Of a stretch of DNA of 64,000 bases, positions 17,009 through 24,421 are shown piece after piece. Position 1 is the stretch's first letter; every line of letters starts with the position of its first letter. The stretch comes from Amycolatopsis nivea. Lineage in GTDB: Bacteria > Actinomycetota > Actinomycetes > Mycobacteriales > Pseudonocardiaceae. The notes under the pieces are model-generated. The model saw only the letters and a list, made by a program, of their open reading frames with translations, was not told where the DNA came from and searched no databases. A program made the position numbers and the translations under genes. The stretch spans positions 1 to 64,000 of the forward strand of contig NZ_SDLT01000012.1 in NCBI RefSeq assembly GCF_004522235.1. The letters are read 5' to 3'.

Positions 17009-20000
17009 GCAACCCGTTGGTGGCGCAGCGGCAGGACTCGACCACCTGGCACAGCGGGATCAACGTCCTCGACGACGCCGCCGGGGTGTACGACGGGGTG
17101 CAGTCCGGTTCGTGGATCGAAGGCGGGATCGCCGCGCTCGGCACCGGCCTGGACATGCTGACCATGGCGATGAACCCGGTCGGCACGCTGATCTCCTACG
17201 GGCTGAACTGGCTGATCGAGCACGTCAAACCGTTGCAGGACGCGCTGAACCAGCTGGCGGGCGACGGCGACCAGATCTCGGCGTACTCGCAGACCTGGAA
17301 GAACGTCGGCCAGGCCACGCAGCAGGCGGCGAAGGATCTCGCCGCGACCGTGCAGAAGGACACCGCGAACTGGAAGGGCGCGGCGGCCGACGCGTACCGG
17401 GCCAATATCGGCAAGAAGATCGACCACATCAACGCCGCCGCGACGTGCGCGAACACGATCAGCACGGTGGTGGAGGTCGTCGGCGTGATCACCGCCGCGG
17501 TGCGCTGCCTGGTCCGCGACATGATCACCCAGGCGGTCGGCGACTTCATCCAGGACGCGCTGGAGGAGGTGTGCTCGCTCGGGCTCGGCACGCCGGTCGT
17601 GGTGGCACAGGTCGTCGAGCAGGTGTCGGCGTGGCTGGAGAAGATCGGCGCGCTGATCAAGAAGCTGATCAACTCCGTCGAAAAGCTGCGGCCGCTGATG
17701 TCGAAGCTCGAAGAGATCTTCGCGTCGATCAAGAAGGTGCTGGCCGAACTCCACGGCGGACGGGGCGAAGCCGGCGACGCGACCCACGTGTCGTCGGCCG
17801 AGGATCCGCACACTTCCCCGCACGGCAAGGAACCCGGCGGCGACGGAACGCAGGCCGCGCACGCCGACGATCCCGCTGCCGCGCCGGACGGGCACACCTC
17901 GCCGAGCGAGGCGCGCACCGGGAATCCGGACGGCGAGGGCTCGGTGCACGAGAACGGCGAGCCGCGCAAGGACGGCCGCTCCAACGACGGGAAATGCGAG
18001 GGCGGCGACCCGATCGACCTGGCCACCGGCGACATGCTGATGGTGCAGACCGACGTCGAACTCCCCGGCGCGCTGCCGCTCGTGGTGACCAGGGCACACC
18101 TGTCCTCCTACCGCGCCGGCCGGTTTTTCGGCCCGTCCTGGGCCTCGACGCTGGACGAGCGGCTCGAGTCGGACGGCACGCGGATCTGGTACGCCGCCCC
18201 GGACGGCGTGTTGCTGGCGTACCCGGTCCCGCCCGAGGACGGTTCGCCGGTGCTGCCGGAGGAAGGCGCGCGGTGGCCGCTGGCGCGCACGCCGGACGGC
18301 GGCTACGCGATCGACTGCCCGGAACTCCGCCGTACGCTGAGTTTCTCGCCCTCGCACCAAGCCGGCGCGATCACCGTGCTGCCGCTCGCGTCGATCGCCG
18401 ACCGCAACGGCGACCGGATCGACGTCGACCGCGACGAGAACGGCGTCCCGACTCTGCTCCGGCATTCGGGCGGGTACCGGATCGCGGTGGACAGCGGCAA
18501 CGGGCTGGTGACCGGGCTTCGCCTGCTCGGCCCGGACGCCGGGGCCGGGATCGACCTGGTGCGCTACCGCTACGACGACGCGGGCCGGCTGGCCGAGATC
18601 CTCAACTCCTCGGGTCTGCCGGTCCGGTTCGAGTACGACAGCCACGGGCGCGTGGTCAAGTGGACCGATCGCAACGACCGTTGGTATGCCTACGTTTTCG
18701 ACGAACTCGGCCGCTGCATCCGCACCGACGGCACCGGTGGCGCGCTGGCCTGTTCCATCGGCTACGACTCGGCGGCCCGGACGACGACCTACACCGATTC
18801 GCTGGGACAGGTCACGACCTACCACTTCAACGACGCGTGGCAGCTCGTCCGCGCGGTCGATCCCTTGGGACACACGGTCGTCACCGAGCGGGACCGGTAC
18901 GACCGGCTGTTGTCGCGCACCGATCCGCTCGGGCAGACGACGCGCTTCCGCTATGACGAGGACGGCAGGCTGATCGCCGTCACCGACCCGGACGGCCGGA
19001 CCACGACCGCCGAGTACGACAGCGACGGCCAGCCGGTCGTGCTGACCGGGCCGGACGGGACGGTGTGGCGCAACGAGTACGACGAACGCGGCAATCTCGC
19101 CGCCGTCACCGATCCCGCGGGAGCAGTCACCCGGTACCACCTCGACAGCCGCGGGCATCCGGCCGGGCTGACCGACGCGCTCGGCCAGACCCGGCGTGTC
19201 GAATCCGACGCGGCGGGCCAACCGGTCGCGGTCACGGATTTTCTCGGCGCGACCACCCGCTACACCCGGGATGTCTTCGGCCGGATCAGCACGGTCACCG
19301 ATCCGCTCGGCGGGATCACCCGGTTCTCCTGGACGGTCGAAGGCAAGCTGCTGTCCTGCACGCAGCCGGACGGGACCACCGAACACTGGCGGTACGACGG
19401 CGAGGGCAACGAGATCGCTTACGTCGACGCGCTCGGCCAGACCATCCGCACCGAGTACACCTTTTTCGACTCGCCGTCCGCGAAGATCGACGTCGACGGG
19501 TCCCGGCTGGAATTCGCGTACGACACCGAACTGCGCCTCCTGTCGGTTACCGGCGCCCGCGGCCGGGTGTGGCGGTACGACTACGACGCGGTGGGCAACC
19601 TGGTTTCGGAAACCGACTTCGGCGGGCGGACATCGTCCTATGCCTACGATCCGGCCCGCCAGCTGATCGCGCGGACGAACGGAACGGGCGAAGTCATGAC
19701 GTTCCGCCACGACGCGCGGGGGAACGTCATCGAGAAGAGCGTCGGCGGCCGGGTCACGACGTACGAGTTCGACGCGGCCGATCAGCTGGTCCGGGCGGCC
19801 GGGCCGGACGCCGAACTGGTCCTCGAGCGGGACGCGCTCGGCCGGGTGCTCAGGGAAAGCTGCAACGGCCGGGCCGTCGAATCGGGGTACGACCTGCTCG
19901 GCAGGCGGATCCTGCGCATGACCCCGGCCGGGGTGCGGACCGGCTGTGAGTACAACGGGAACGACCAGCCGGTGGTGGTCCGCACCGACGGCCATACGGT

Positions 20001-21489
20001 CCGGCTCAGCTACGACGCGGCCGGTCGCGAGGTCCGCCGTCAGCTCGGCGGCGGCGCGATGGTGAACCAAAGCTGGGACGCGAACCATCGCCTCGTCGGG
20101 CAGCAGGTCACCGACGCCTCCGCCCGGTCGCGTCAGCGGCGCGCCTACCACTACCGCGCGGACAGCGTCGTCACCAGTATTCAGGACCAGCTCGCCGGCG
20201 CCAGGCAGTACGACCTCGACCGCTGGGGACGCGTCACCGCGGTGCGCGGGGCCGGATGGACGGAACGCTACGCCTACAACGAATTCGGCGATGTCAGCAG
20301 CGCCGAGTGGCCGGATCAGGACCCTGCCCCGCAGGGCGGTCGCGAATACGCGGGCGTCGTCCTTCGCCGCGGCGGCGCCGTGCATTACCGGCACGACGCG
20401 CAGGGCCGGATCGTCGAACGTTCCAGCCGCACGCTTTCCGGGCAGCGGCGGGTCTGGAGCTACACCTGGGATTCCGACGACCGGCTGACCGGCGTGACGA
20501 CCCCGGACGGGACCAGGTGGCGCTACCGACACGATCCGCTCGGGCGGCGGATCGCCAAGGAGCGGCTCGGCCCGGACGGCGTGAGCGTGGCCGAAGAAAC
20601 CGTTTTCGCCTGGGACGGCGTGCATCTCGTCGAACAGAGCACTCGTGCCGTCGACCGTCCGGACGTGACGACCACGACCTGGGACCGCGACGGGGTGCGT
20701 CCGGTGAGCCAGGTCGAACGCCGGACGGCGGCGGACGCTCCGCAACATGTGGTGGACGAACGGTTTTTCGCGATCGTCACCGACGTGCTCGGCACTCCCA
20801 CCGAACTGGTGGACGAGAGCGGCGCCGTCGCGTGGCACGCGCGGCGCACCGTGTGGGGCGTCACCAGCCGGGCCCCGGACTCGACCGCCGACACGCCGCT
20901 GCGGTTCCCCGGACAGTACTTCGATCCCGAAACCGGCTGGCACTACAACTACTTCCGGCATTACGACCCGGCCACCGCGGAGTACGCCAGCGCCGACCCG
21001 CTCGGTCTCGCCGGCGGTCCGAACCAGCGTTCGTACGCGATCAACCCGATGGCGTGGCTGGACTATCTCGGATTGCTGACGTGCAAGCAGAACGCCGCGA
21101 TCCTGCGCAACAACATGGCGGCCGAGGGGCGCGCTCCCGCGCCGGGGGAGGCGGCGGCGCACATCGTGCCGTCGGGCGGGACCAAGAACCAGTGGGCGTG
21201 GGGCGCGAAGAGCCGGGATCTGCTGGACGCGCACAAGGTCGACATCAACGACCCGGCGAACGGCATTCCGCTGGGGCATCCGACGCCGCACAATTACACG
21301 CACCGCGGCGGGTTCCACGAGAAGGTCTACAACCGGCTGCAGGGCGTCGTCGCACAGGGCCAGGCGCGCGGTCTCAGCCAGACCGCGATCGGCGGGCTGC
21401 TGCGGAACGAGTTGCGCGGCATCGGGAAATCGGTGCTGGGCGAGCTTTCCAGCGGCGCGCCGGGGCCTGGGGCATACTGGACCGCGTGA
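17005..21489 (+). CDS. RHS polymorphic toxin with AHH-type nuclease tip
   Basis: A 1494-residue polymorphic toxin. The first 230 residues are helical and contain a WxG-like turn (WKGAAADAYR near 125), consistent with type VII export; no Sec signal is visible. A charged Gly/Asp/His linker follows. A DUF6531-type segment starts near residue 330 (GGDPIDLATGDM), then many YD/RHS repeats of the D-x-x-G-R type. The RHS core ends near 1355 with YFDPETGWHYNYFRHYDPATAEY and DYLGL. The final 139 residues are the toxin: AAHIVPSGG near 1381 and NGIPLG...HNYTHRGGFHEKVYNRL near 1418-1445 fit the AHH nuclease of the HNH/Endo VII group. The GTG start overlaps the EspC-like gene, and the stop shares a base with the start of the immunity candidate. 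Confidence 0.92.
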   Translation: MSNPLVAQRQDSTTWHSGINVLDDAAGVYDGVQSGSWIEGGIAALGTGLDMLTMAMNPVGTLISYGLNWLIEHVKPLQDALNQLAGDGDQISAYSQTWKNVGQATQQAAKDLAATVQKDTANWKGAAADAYRANIGKKIDHINAAATCANTISTVVEVVGVITAAVRCLVRDMITQAVGDFIQDALEEVCSLGLGTPVVVAQVVEQVSAWLEKIGALIKKLINSVEKLRPLMSKLEEIFASIKKVLAELHGGRGEAGDATHVSSAEDPHTSPHGKEPGGDGTQAAHADDPAAAPDGHTSPSEARTGNPDGEGSVHENGEPRKDGRSNDGKCEGGDPIDLATGDMLMVQTDVELPGALPLVVTRAHLSSYRAGRFFGPSWASTLDERLESDGTRIWYAAPDGVLLAYPVPPEDGSPVLPEEGARWPLARTPDGGYAIDCPELRRTLSFSPSHQAGAITVLPLASIADRNGDRIDVDRDENGVPTLLRHSGGYRIAVDSGNGLVTGLRLLGPDAGAGIDLVRYRYDDAGRLAEILNSSGLPVRFEYDSHGRVVKWTDRNDRWYAYVFDELGRCIRTDGTGGALACSIGYDSAARTTTYTDSLGQVTTYHFNDAWQLVRAVDPLGHTVVTERDRYDRLLSRTDPLGQTTRFRYDEDGRLIAVTDPDGRTTTAEYDSDGQPVVLTGPDGTVWRNEYDERGNLAAVTDPAGAVTRYHLDSRGHPAGLTDALGQTRRVESDAAGQPVAVTDFLGATTRYTRDVFGRISTVTDPLGGITRFSWTVEGKLLSCTQPDGTTEHWRYDGEGNEIAYVDALGQTIRTEYTFFDSPSAKIDVDGSRLEFAYDTELRLLSVTGARGRVWRYDYDAVGNLVSETDFGGRTSSYAYDPARQLIARTNGTGEVMTFRHDARGNVIEKSVGGRVTTYEFDAADQLVRAAGPDAELVLERDALGRVLRESCNGRAVESGYDLLGRRILRMTPAGVRTGCEYNGNDQPVVVRTDGHTVRLSYDAAGREVRRQLGGGAMVNQSWDANHRLVGQQVTDASARSRQRRAYHYRADSVVTSIQDQLAGARQYDLDRWGRVTAVRGAGWTERYAYNEFGDVSSAEWPDQDPAPQGGREYAGVVLRRGGAVHYRHDAQGRIVERSSRTLSGQRRVWSYTWDSDDRLTGVTTPDGTRWRYRHDPLGRRIAKERLGPDGVSVAEETVFAWDGVHLVEQSTRAVDRPDVTTTTWDRDGVRPVSQVERRTAADAPQHVVDERFFAIVTDVLGTPTELVDESGAVAWHARRTVWGVTSRAPDSTADTPLRFPGQYFDPETGWHYNYFRHYDPATAEYASADPLGLAGGPNQRSYAINPMAWLDYLGLLTCKQNAAILRNNMAAEGRAPAPGEAAAHIVPSGGTKNQWAWGAKSRDLLDAHKVDINDPANGIPLGHPTPHNYTHRGGFHEKVYNRLQGVVAQGQARGLSQTAIGGLLRNELRGIGKSVLGELSSGAPGPGAYWTA

Positions 21490-22085
21490 TGGCCGACATC
21501 CCACGTGGCCGGGCGGTGTGCCGCCTGCTGCCGAGCGTGAGCGAAGCCCGCGGGGAGTATCGCGCGCTGACCATCGGGGGCGAACTGACGAAGGTCGTCC
21601 GCTGGATGCTGTCGGGCTCTCCGGACGACTATCCGCGCGGGATCGTCGCGGAGTGGGTCGGCGACCCGGGCTGGCGGCCGGTCGAGTTCTCGCCGGGCGC
21701 GGACGAGGCCCCGATCGTCGGCCGCCGCGTCGCCGACGAGTTCCGCGCCGATTTCGAGGCCTCCGGAAGCTTGCTGCCGCTCATTGTCGACGGCAAGGAA
21801 AGCGACGAGTGGTTCCTCTTCCTCGTCGAGCAGGTCGTCGACTGCCTGGATCTCGGCGAGTCGTCCGAGCCGGAATGGGACGGGGTGATCCGGAAATCGG
21901 TGTTCCGCCCCGACGCGGTGCCCTCCGGCCTCCCGGTTTTCCGGGTTCCGCAGTCGACCAAGCTCTACTGGAACGAATGGGCGGCCGACCGCCTGCGGAC
22001 CCTGGCCGCTCCCGACGTGGAAACCCGCCTCATCTGGTCGGCGGACCCCACCAGAACCCCGCACCCCGACCCCTGGAGCTTCTGA
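21489..22085 (+). CDS. Probable immunity protein for the RHS-AHH toxin
   Basis: A 198-residue cytoplasmic protein starting in the toxin's stop codon (TGATG). It is acidic overall and has no signal or membrane segment. Its pattern includes FRADFEASGSLLPLIVDG, EWFLFLVEQVVDCLD, and near the C terminus PVFRVPQSTKLYWNEWAADRL. This last part recalls the Imm11/DUF1629-like group of immunity proteins, but I am not sure of the family. Position directly behind a polymorphic toxin is the main evidence for immunity. Confidence 0.7.
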   Translation: MADIPRGRAVCRLLPSVSEARGEYRALTIGGELTKVVRWMLSGSPDDYPRGIVAEWVGDPGWRPVEFSPGADEAPIVGRRVADEFRADFEASGSLLPLIVDGKESDEWFLFLVEQVVDCLDLGESSEPEWDGVIRKSVFRPDAVPSGLPVFRVPQSTKLYWNEWAADRLRTLAAPDVETRLIWSADPTRTPHPDPWSF

Positions 22086-22116
22086 CCGGCCAGGCCGTGC
22101 TCGAAGGACGCACGAA

Positions 22117-22647
22117 GTGACGACGCTGCGAGCCGACCTGACCGCCTTGTTCGCGGCCGCCGAGCTGACCGACGTCGAAGTGGACGCCGCGATCGCGGAC
22201 GAGCACGTCCGTTCCGCCGCCTACCGCCGCGTCATCGCGGCGGACAGCATCGACCCTCGAGAGCTGGCAGCAGTGCTGGCACGGGACCCGGAACCACTGA
22301 CAGCCAAGACCGCAATAGTGAACCTGCTCGACCACATCGCAGAAAAAACCGCAGACCCGACCAAATTCCAGCAACAGGCGGCAGACATCGTCACCGAAGC
22401 AGACCGCCTAGCACCGCCAAACGACCGCGCGTTCGTCCGCCAACGAGTACGAGACTGGCAACTGTGGCTGGACACCGAAAACGGTCAGCCCCCGGACGCC
22501 GCCGCCCTGTCCGCAGCGAGCGACTGGATGCAGCGACGCTTAGCCGACTTCTCCGCGTCCCCGCAGACCCTCGCCCTGCTAGCCGAACACGCCCGCACGA
22601 AGAAAACCCGCCACACCGCCGCAACCAAAACAAACCCCCGCGCCTGA
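22117..22647 (+). CDS. Unknown protein downstream of toxin-immunity pair
   Basis: A 176-residue helical, acidic protein I do not recognise. It has no signal peptide or membrane segment. It starts at GTG 22117 with GAAGGA eight bases before, 31 bases after the immunity candidate. From about 22270 codon use shifts to A-ending codons (gca, cca, aca), and a rare TTA leucine codon occurs near 22543, unlike the toxin and its neighbours. The C-terminal 20 residues are basic. It could be a second immunity protein, an unrelated cargo gene acquired with the locus, or a small regulator. Confidence 0.6.
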   Translation: MTTLRADLTALFAAAELTDVEVDAAIADEHVRSAAYRRVIAADSIDPRELAAVLARDPEPLTAKTAIVNLLDHIAEKTADPTKFQQQAADIVTEADRLAPPNDRAFVRQRVRDWQLWLDTENGQPPDAAALSAASDWMQRRLADFSASPQTLALLAEHARTKKTRHTAATKTNPRA

Positions 22648-22705
22648 CCCACACCGGCACCAGCACCGACAAGACCGACGGAACCACGCGCTTTGGGGGG
22701 TCCGG

Positions 22706-22805
22706 GGGGCGAAGCCCCTCCGGGCGGGGCCTGGGGGTTGCACCCCCAGAAAACACCTCGAGGCGAGGAAGGCCCGCGCGTTGTGCGGGCATACCTCGCC
22801 TCGAG
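22706..22805. terminator. Nested hairpin cluster between gene 22117 and tRNA-Val
   Basis: Three elements follow one another: GGGGC-GAA-GCCCC (22706-22718); CTGGGGGT-TGC-ACCCCCAG (22731-22749); and a perfect 12-base stem CTCGAGGCGAGG (22757-22768) with CCTCGCCTCGAG (22794-22805). The loop of the last holds a second hairpin GCCCGC/GCGGGC (22772-22790). It lies between convergent transcription units and ends ten bases from the tRNA, so it can serve as a two-way terminator. The GC-rich part may also be a dispersed repeat. Confidence 0.6.
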
Positions 22806-22814
22806 ATCCGAGCG

Positions 22815-22886
22815 TGGGCGATACTGGGATCGAACCAGTGACCTCTTCGGTGTGAACGAAGCGCTCTCCCCCTGAGCTAATCGCCC
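22815..22886 (-). tRNA. tRNA-Val (CAC)
   Basis: A full cloverleaf on the minus strand: acceptor GGGCGAT/ATCGCCC, D arm GCTC/GAGC, anticodon stem CTTCG/CGAAG with loop TTCACAC giving anticodon CAC, and T arm ACTGG-TTCGATC-CCAGT. The discriminator is A. CCA is not encoded. It lies 34 bases from a second tRNA-Val. Confidence 0.95.
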
Positions 22887-22920
22887 GTTGTGCAACGCAC
22901 CAGCCTGGGGTGGACTGGAG

Positions 22921-22992
22921 TGCGCGATACTGGGATTGAACCAGTGACCTCTTCCGTGTCAGGGAAGCGCTCTCCCGCTGAGCTAATCGCGC
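22921..22992 (-). tRNA. tRNA-Val (GAC)
   Basis: A full cloverleaf on the minus strand: acceptor GCGCGAT/ATCGCGC, D arm GCTC/GAGC, anticodon stem CTTCC/GGAAG with loop CTGACAC giving anticodon GAC, and T arm ACTGG-TTCAATC-CCAGT. CCA is not encoded. It is nearly identical to the neighbouring tRNA-Val outside the acceptor and anticodon, which suggests tandem duplication. Confidence 0.95.
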
Positions 22993-23075
22993 TTGCTGCT
23001 GTGCAACGTGTCGTAAACATTAGCGGATGCCTCGGCGAGGTCGCACGGGGGGCCCGGTTTCGGGGACTTCGCTGG

Positions 23076-24260
23076 TCACTGTCCTGCGTGGACAGTCATG
23101 CGCACGCCTTCGGCCAGGCGGTAGGGGCGGGTGTCGACGATGGCGCCGAGCAGGCGGCGCAGGCGCGACACCTCGGCGCGGACGGTGACCAGGTGTTCGG
23201 CGTCCCCGTAGAGGGCGTGGCTGAGCGCGACCGCCGACAGGCCGTCGCGGCCGGCCTTTTCCAGGCGGACCAGGATTTCCGCGTGGCGTTTGGTGATCGG
23301 GCGGCGCCAGCCGGTGTCGCCTGCTTGGAGGCTCAGCAGGGGTGCGGGCGTGAGGTCGAGGTCGAGCCGGACGGTGCGCGCGGTGTCGGCGGGGCGGACG
23401 AGCCAGCCGTCGGCTACGGGTTCGGGGAGGCAGGCTCCGAGGCCGGGGACGGCGACGACCTGGCCCGCTTGGGGCGCGGCGATGCGTTCGCCCGCGGAGA
23501 CGCCGACGCTGTGCGCGACCCAGCCGTCCTCGTCGACGACCAGGGCGGGGCCGGAGGAGAGGACAGGTTCAGCCATTTGGCGCAGTCGTTCGAGGCGCTG
23601 GCGGTGGGTGCGCCACAGTTGCGATTCGGCCAGCCGCTTGCCGGTTTCGACGAGGGCGCCGATGGCGGGGTGGAGGGTGAGCGCGGGGCCGCTGACGTCG
23701 ATGACGCCGAGCAGTTCGCCGGTGCGCGGGTCGTGGATGGGCGAGGCGGTGCAGTACCACGGGTGCTGGTTCTGCTCGAAGTGTTCGCCGGCGAGCAGTT
23801 CGATCGGGGCGGCTTCGGCCAGGGCGGTGCCGATCGCGTTCGTGCCGACGCGGGATTCGGTCCATTCGGAGCCTTCGGTGAAGCCCAGCGTGTCCGCCTT
23901 GCGCCGGATGGCGGACGAGCCTTCGCGCCACAGGATGATGCCGTCGGCGTCGGTGACCACCAGGAGCATGTGCGCGGAATCGGAGGTCGCGCCGACGACC
24001 TGGCGGAGGTCTTCGATGACGTGCCGCAGCGGGGAGCCGTGCCTGCGGCGTTCGACCTCGTCGCCGGGCACCGAATCGCGGGCGTTCATCCCGTCGGCGG
24101 TGAGGCCGAGGCTCAGCACGCGGGACCAGGAACGCGAGACCAGCGGACGCGGCGGCACCGCGGGACGGCTGCCGCCGATGACGGCCTCGTGCATGCGGAC
24201 CAGGTCGCGGGCGTGGGTGGGCAGGTTGCGGCCCGGAGGCACCGCACTGTGCACCACCAC
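23076..24260 (-). CDS. GAF-domain regulator, AcoR-like without AAA+ domain
   Basis: About 394 residues. The N-terminal half contains SRSWSRVLSLGL, then a GAF-type sensor with LRHVIEDLRQVVGATSDSAH and SRVGTNAIGTAL, as in AcoR and other sigma-54 activators. The central AAA+ ATPase of those activators is missing. Instead the C terminus carries a winged helix (RHAEILVRLEKAGRDGLSAVALSHALYGD and VRAEVSRLRRLLG). This fits actinobacteria, which lack sigma-54. The start is taken as GTG 24260, five bases after GGGAGG; other GTG codons lie close by. It is divergent from a flavin monooxygenase gene and probably controls it, perhaps by sensing an alcohol, ketone or diol. Confidence 0.82.
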   Translation of the reverse strand: MVVHSAVPPGRNLPTHARDLVRMHEAVIGGSRPAVPPRPLVSRSWSRVLSLGLTADGMNARDSVPGDEVERRRHGSPLRHVIEDLRQVVGATSDSAHMLLVVTDADGIILWREGSSAIRRKADTLGFTEGSEWTESRVGTNAIGTALAEAAPIELLAGEHFEQNQHPWYCTASPIHDPRTGELLGVIDVSGPALTLHPAIGALVETGKRLAESQLWRTHRQRLERLRQMAEPVLSSGPALVVDEDGWVAHSVGVSAGERIAAPQAGQVVAVPGLGACLPEPVADGWLVRPADTARTVRLDLDLTPAPLLSLQAGDTGWRRPITKRHAEILVRLEKAGRDGLSAVALSHALYGDAEHLVTVRAEVSRLRRLLGAIVDTRPYRLAEGVRMTVHAGQ

Positions 24261-24334
24261 AGTCACCTCCCGCACCGTCGCGCTAGCCGCCCAGCATAGG
24301 TGACCTGCGCCGATGTTTCCACGTACCGGGCGCG

Positions 24335-24350
24335 TGCAACACGCTGCAAC
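24335..24350. promoter_or_regulatory. TGCAAC direct repeat in GAF regulator/monooxygenase promoter
   Basis: TGCAAC occurs at 24335-24340 and 24345-24350, one helical turn apart, in the 161-base divergent gap. Similar TGCAAC motifs occur in sites of AcoR/MimR-type regulators, though here the copies are direct. A candidate site for the GAF regulator. Confidence 0.35.
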
Positions 24351-24421
24351 CCTTGCCGCACCCTTCGCCGGAGGAGTGTGATCGGCGCTACACCCACGAC
24401 AGCGACGTCCGAGGAGTAGCG

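Noticed and set aside
16948..21504. 1518-codon minus-strand frame
   Set aside because: Antisense to the RHS toxin gene. Long mirror frames are expected in high-GC DNA.
22815..22992. Prophage attachment site at the tRNA-Val pair
   Set aside because: No integrase, phage genes or duplicated tRNA end found within the window.
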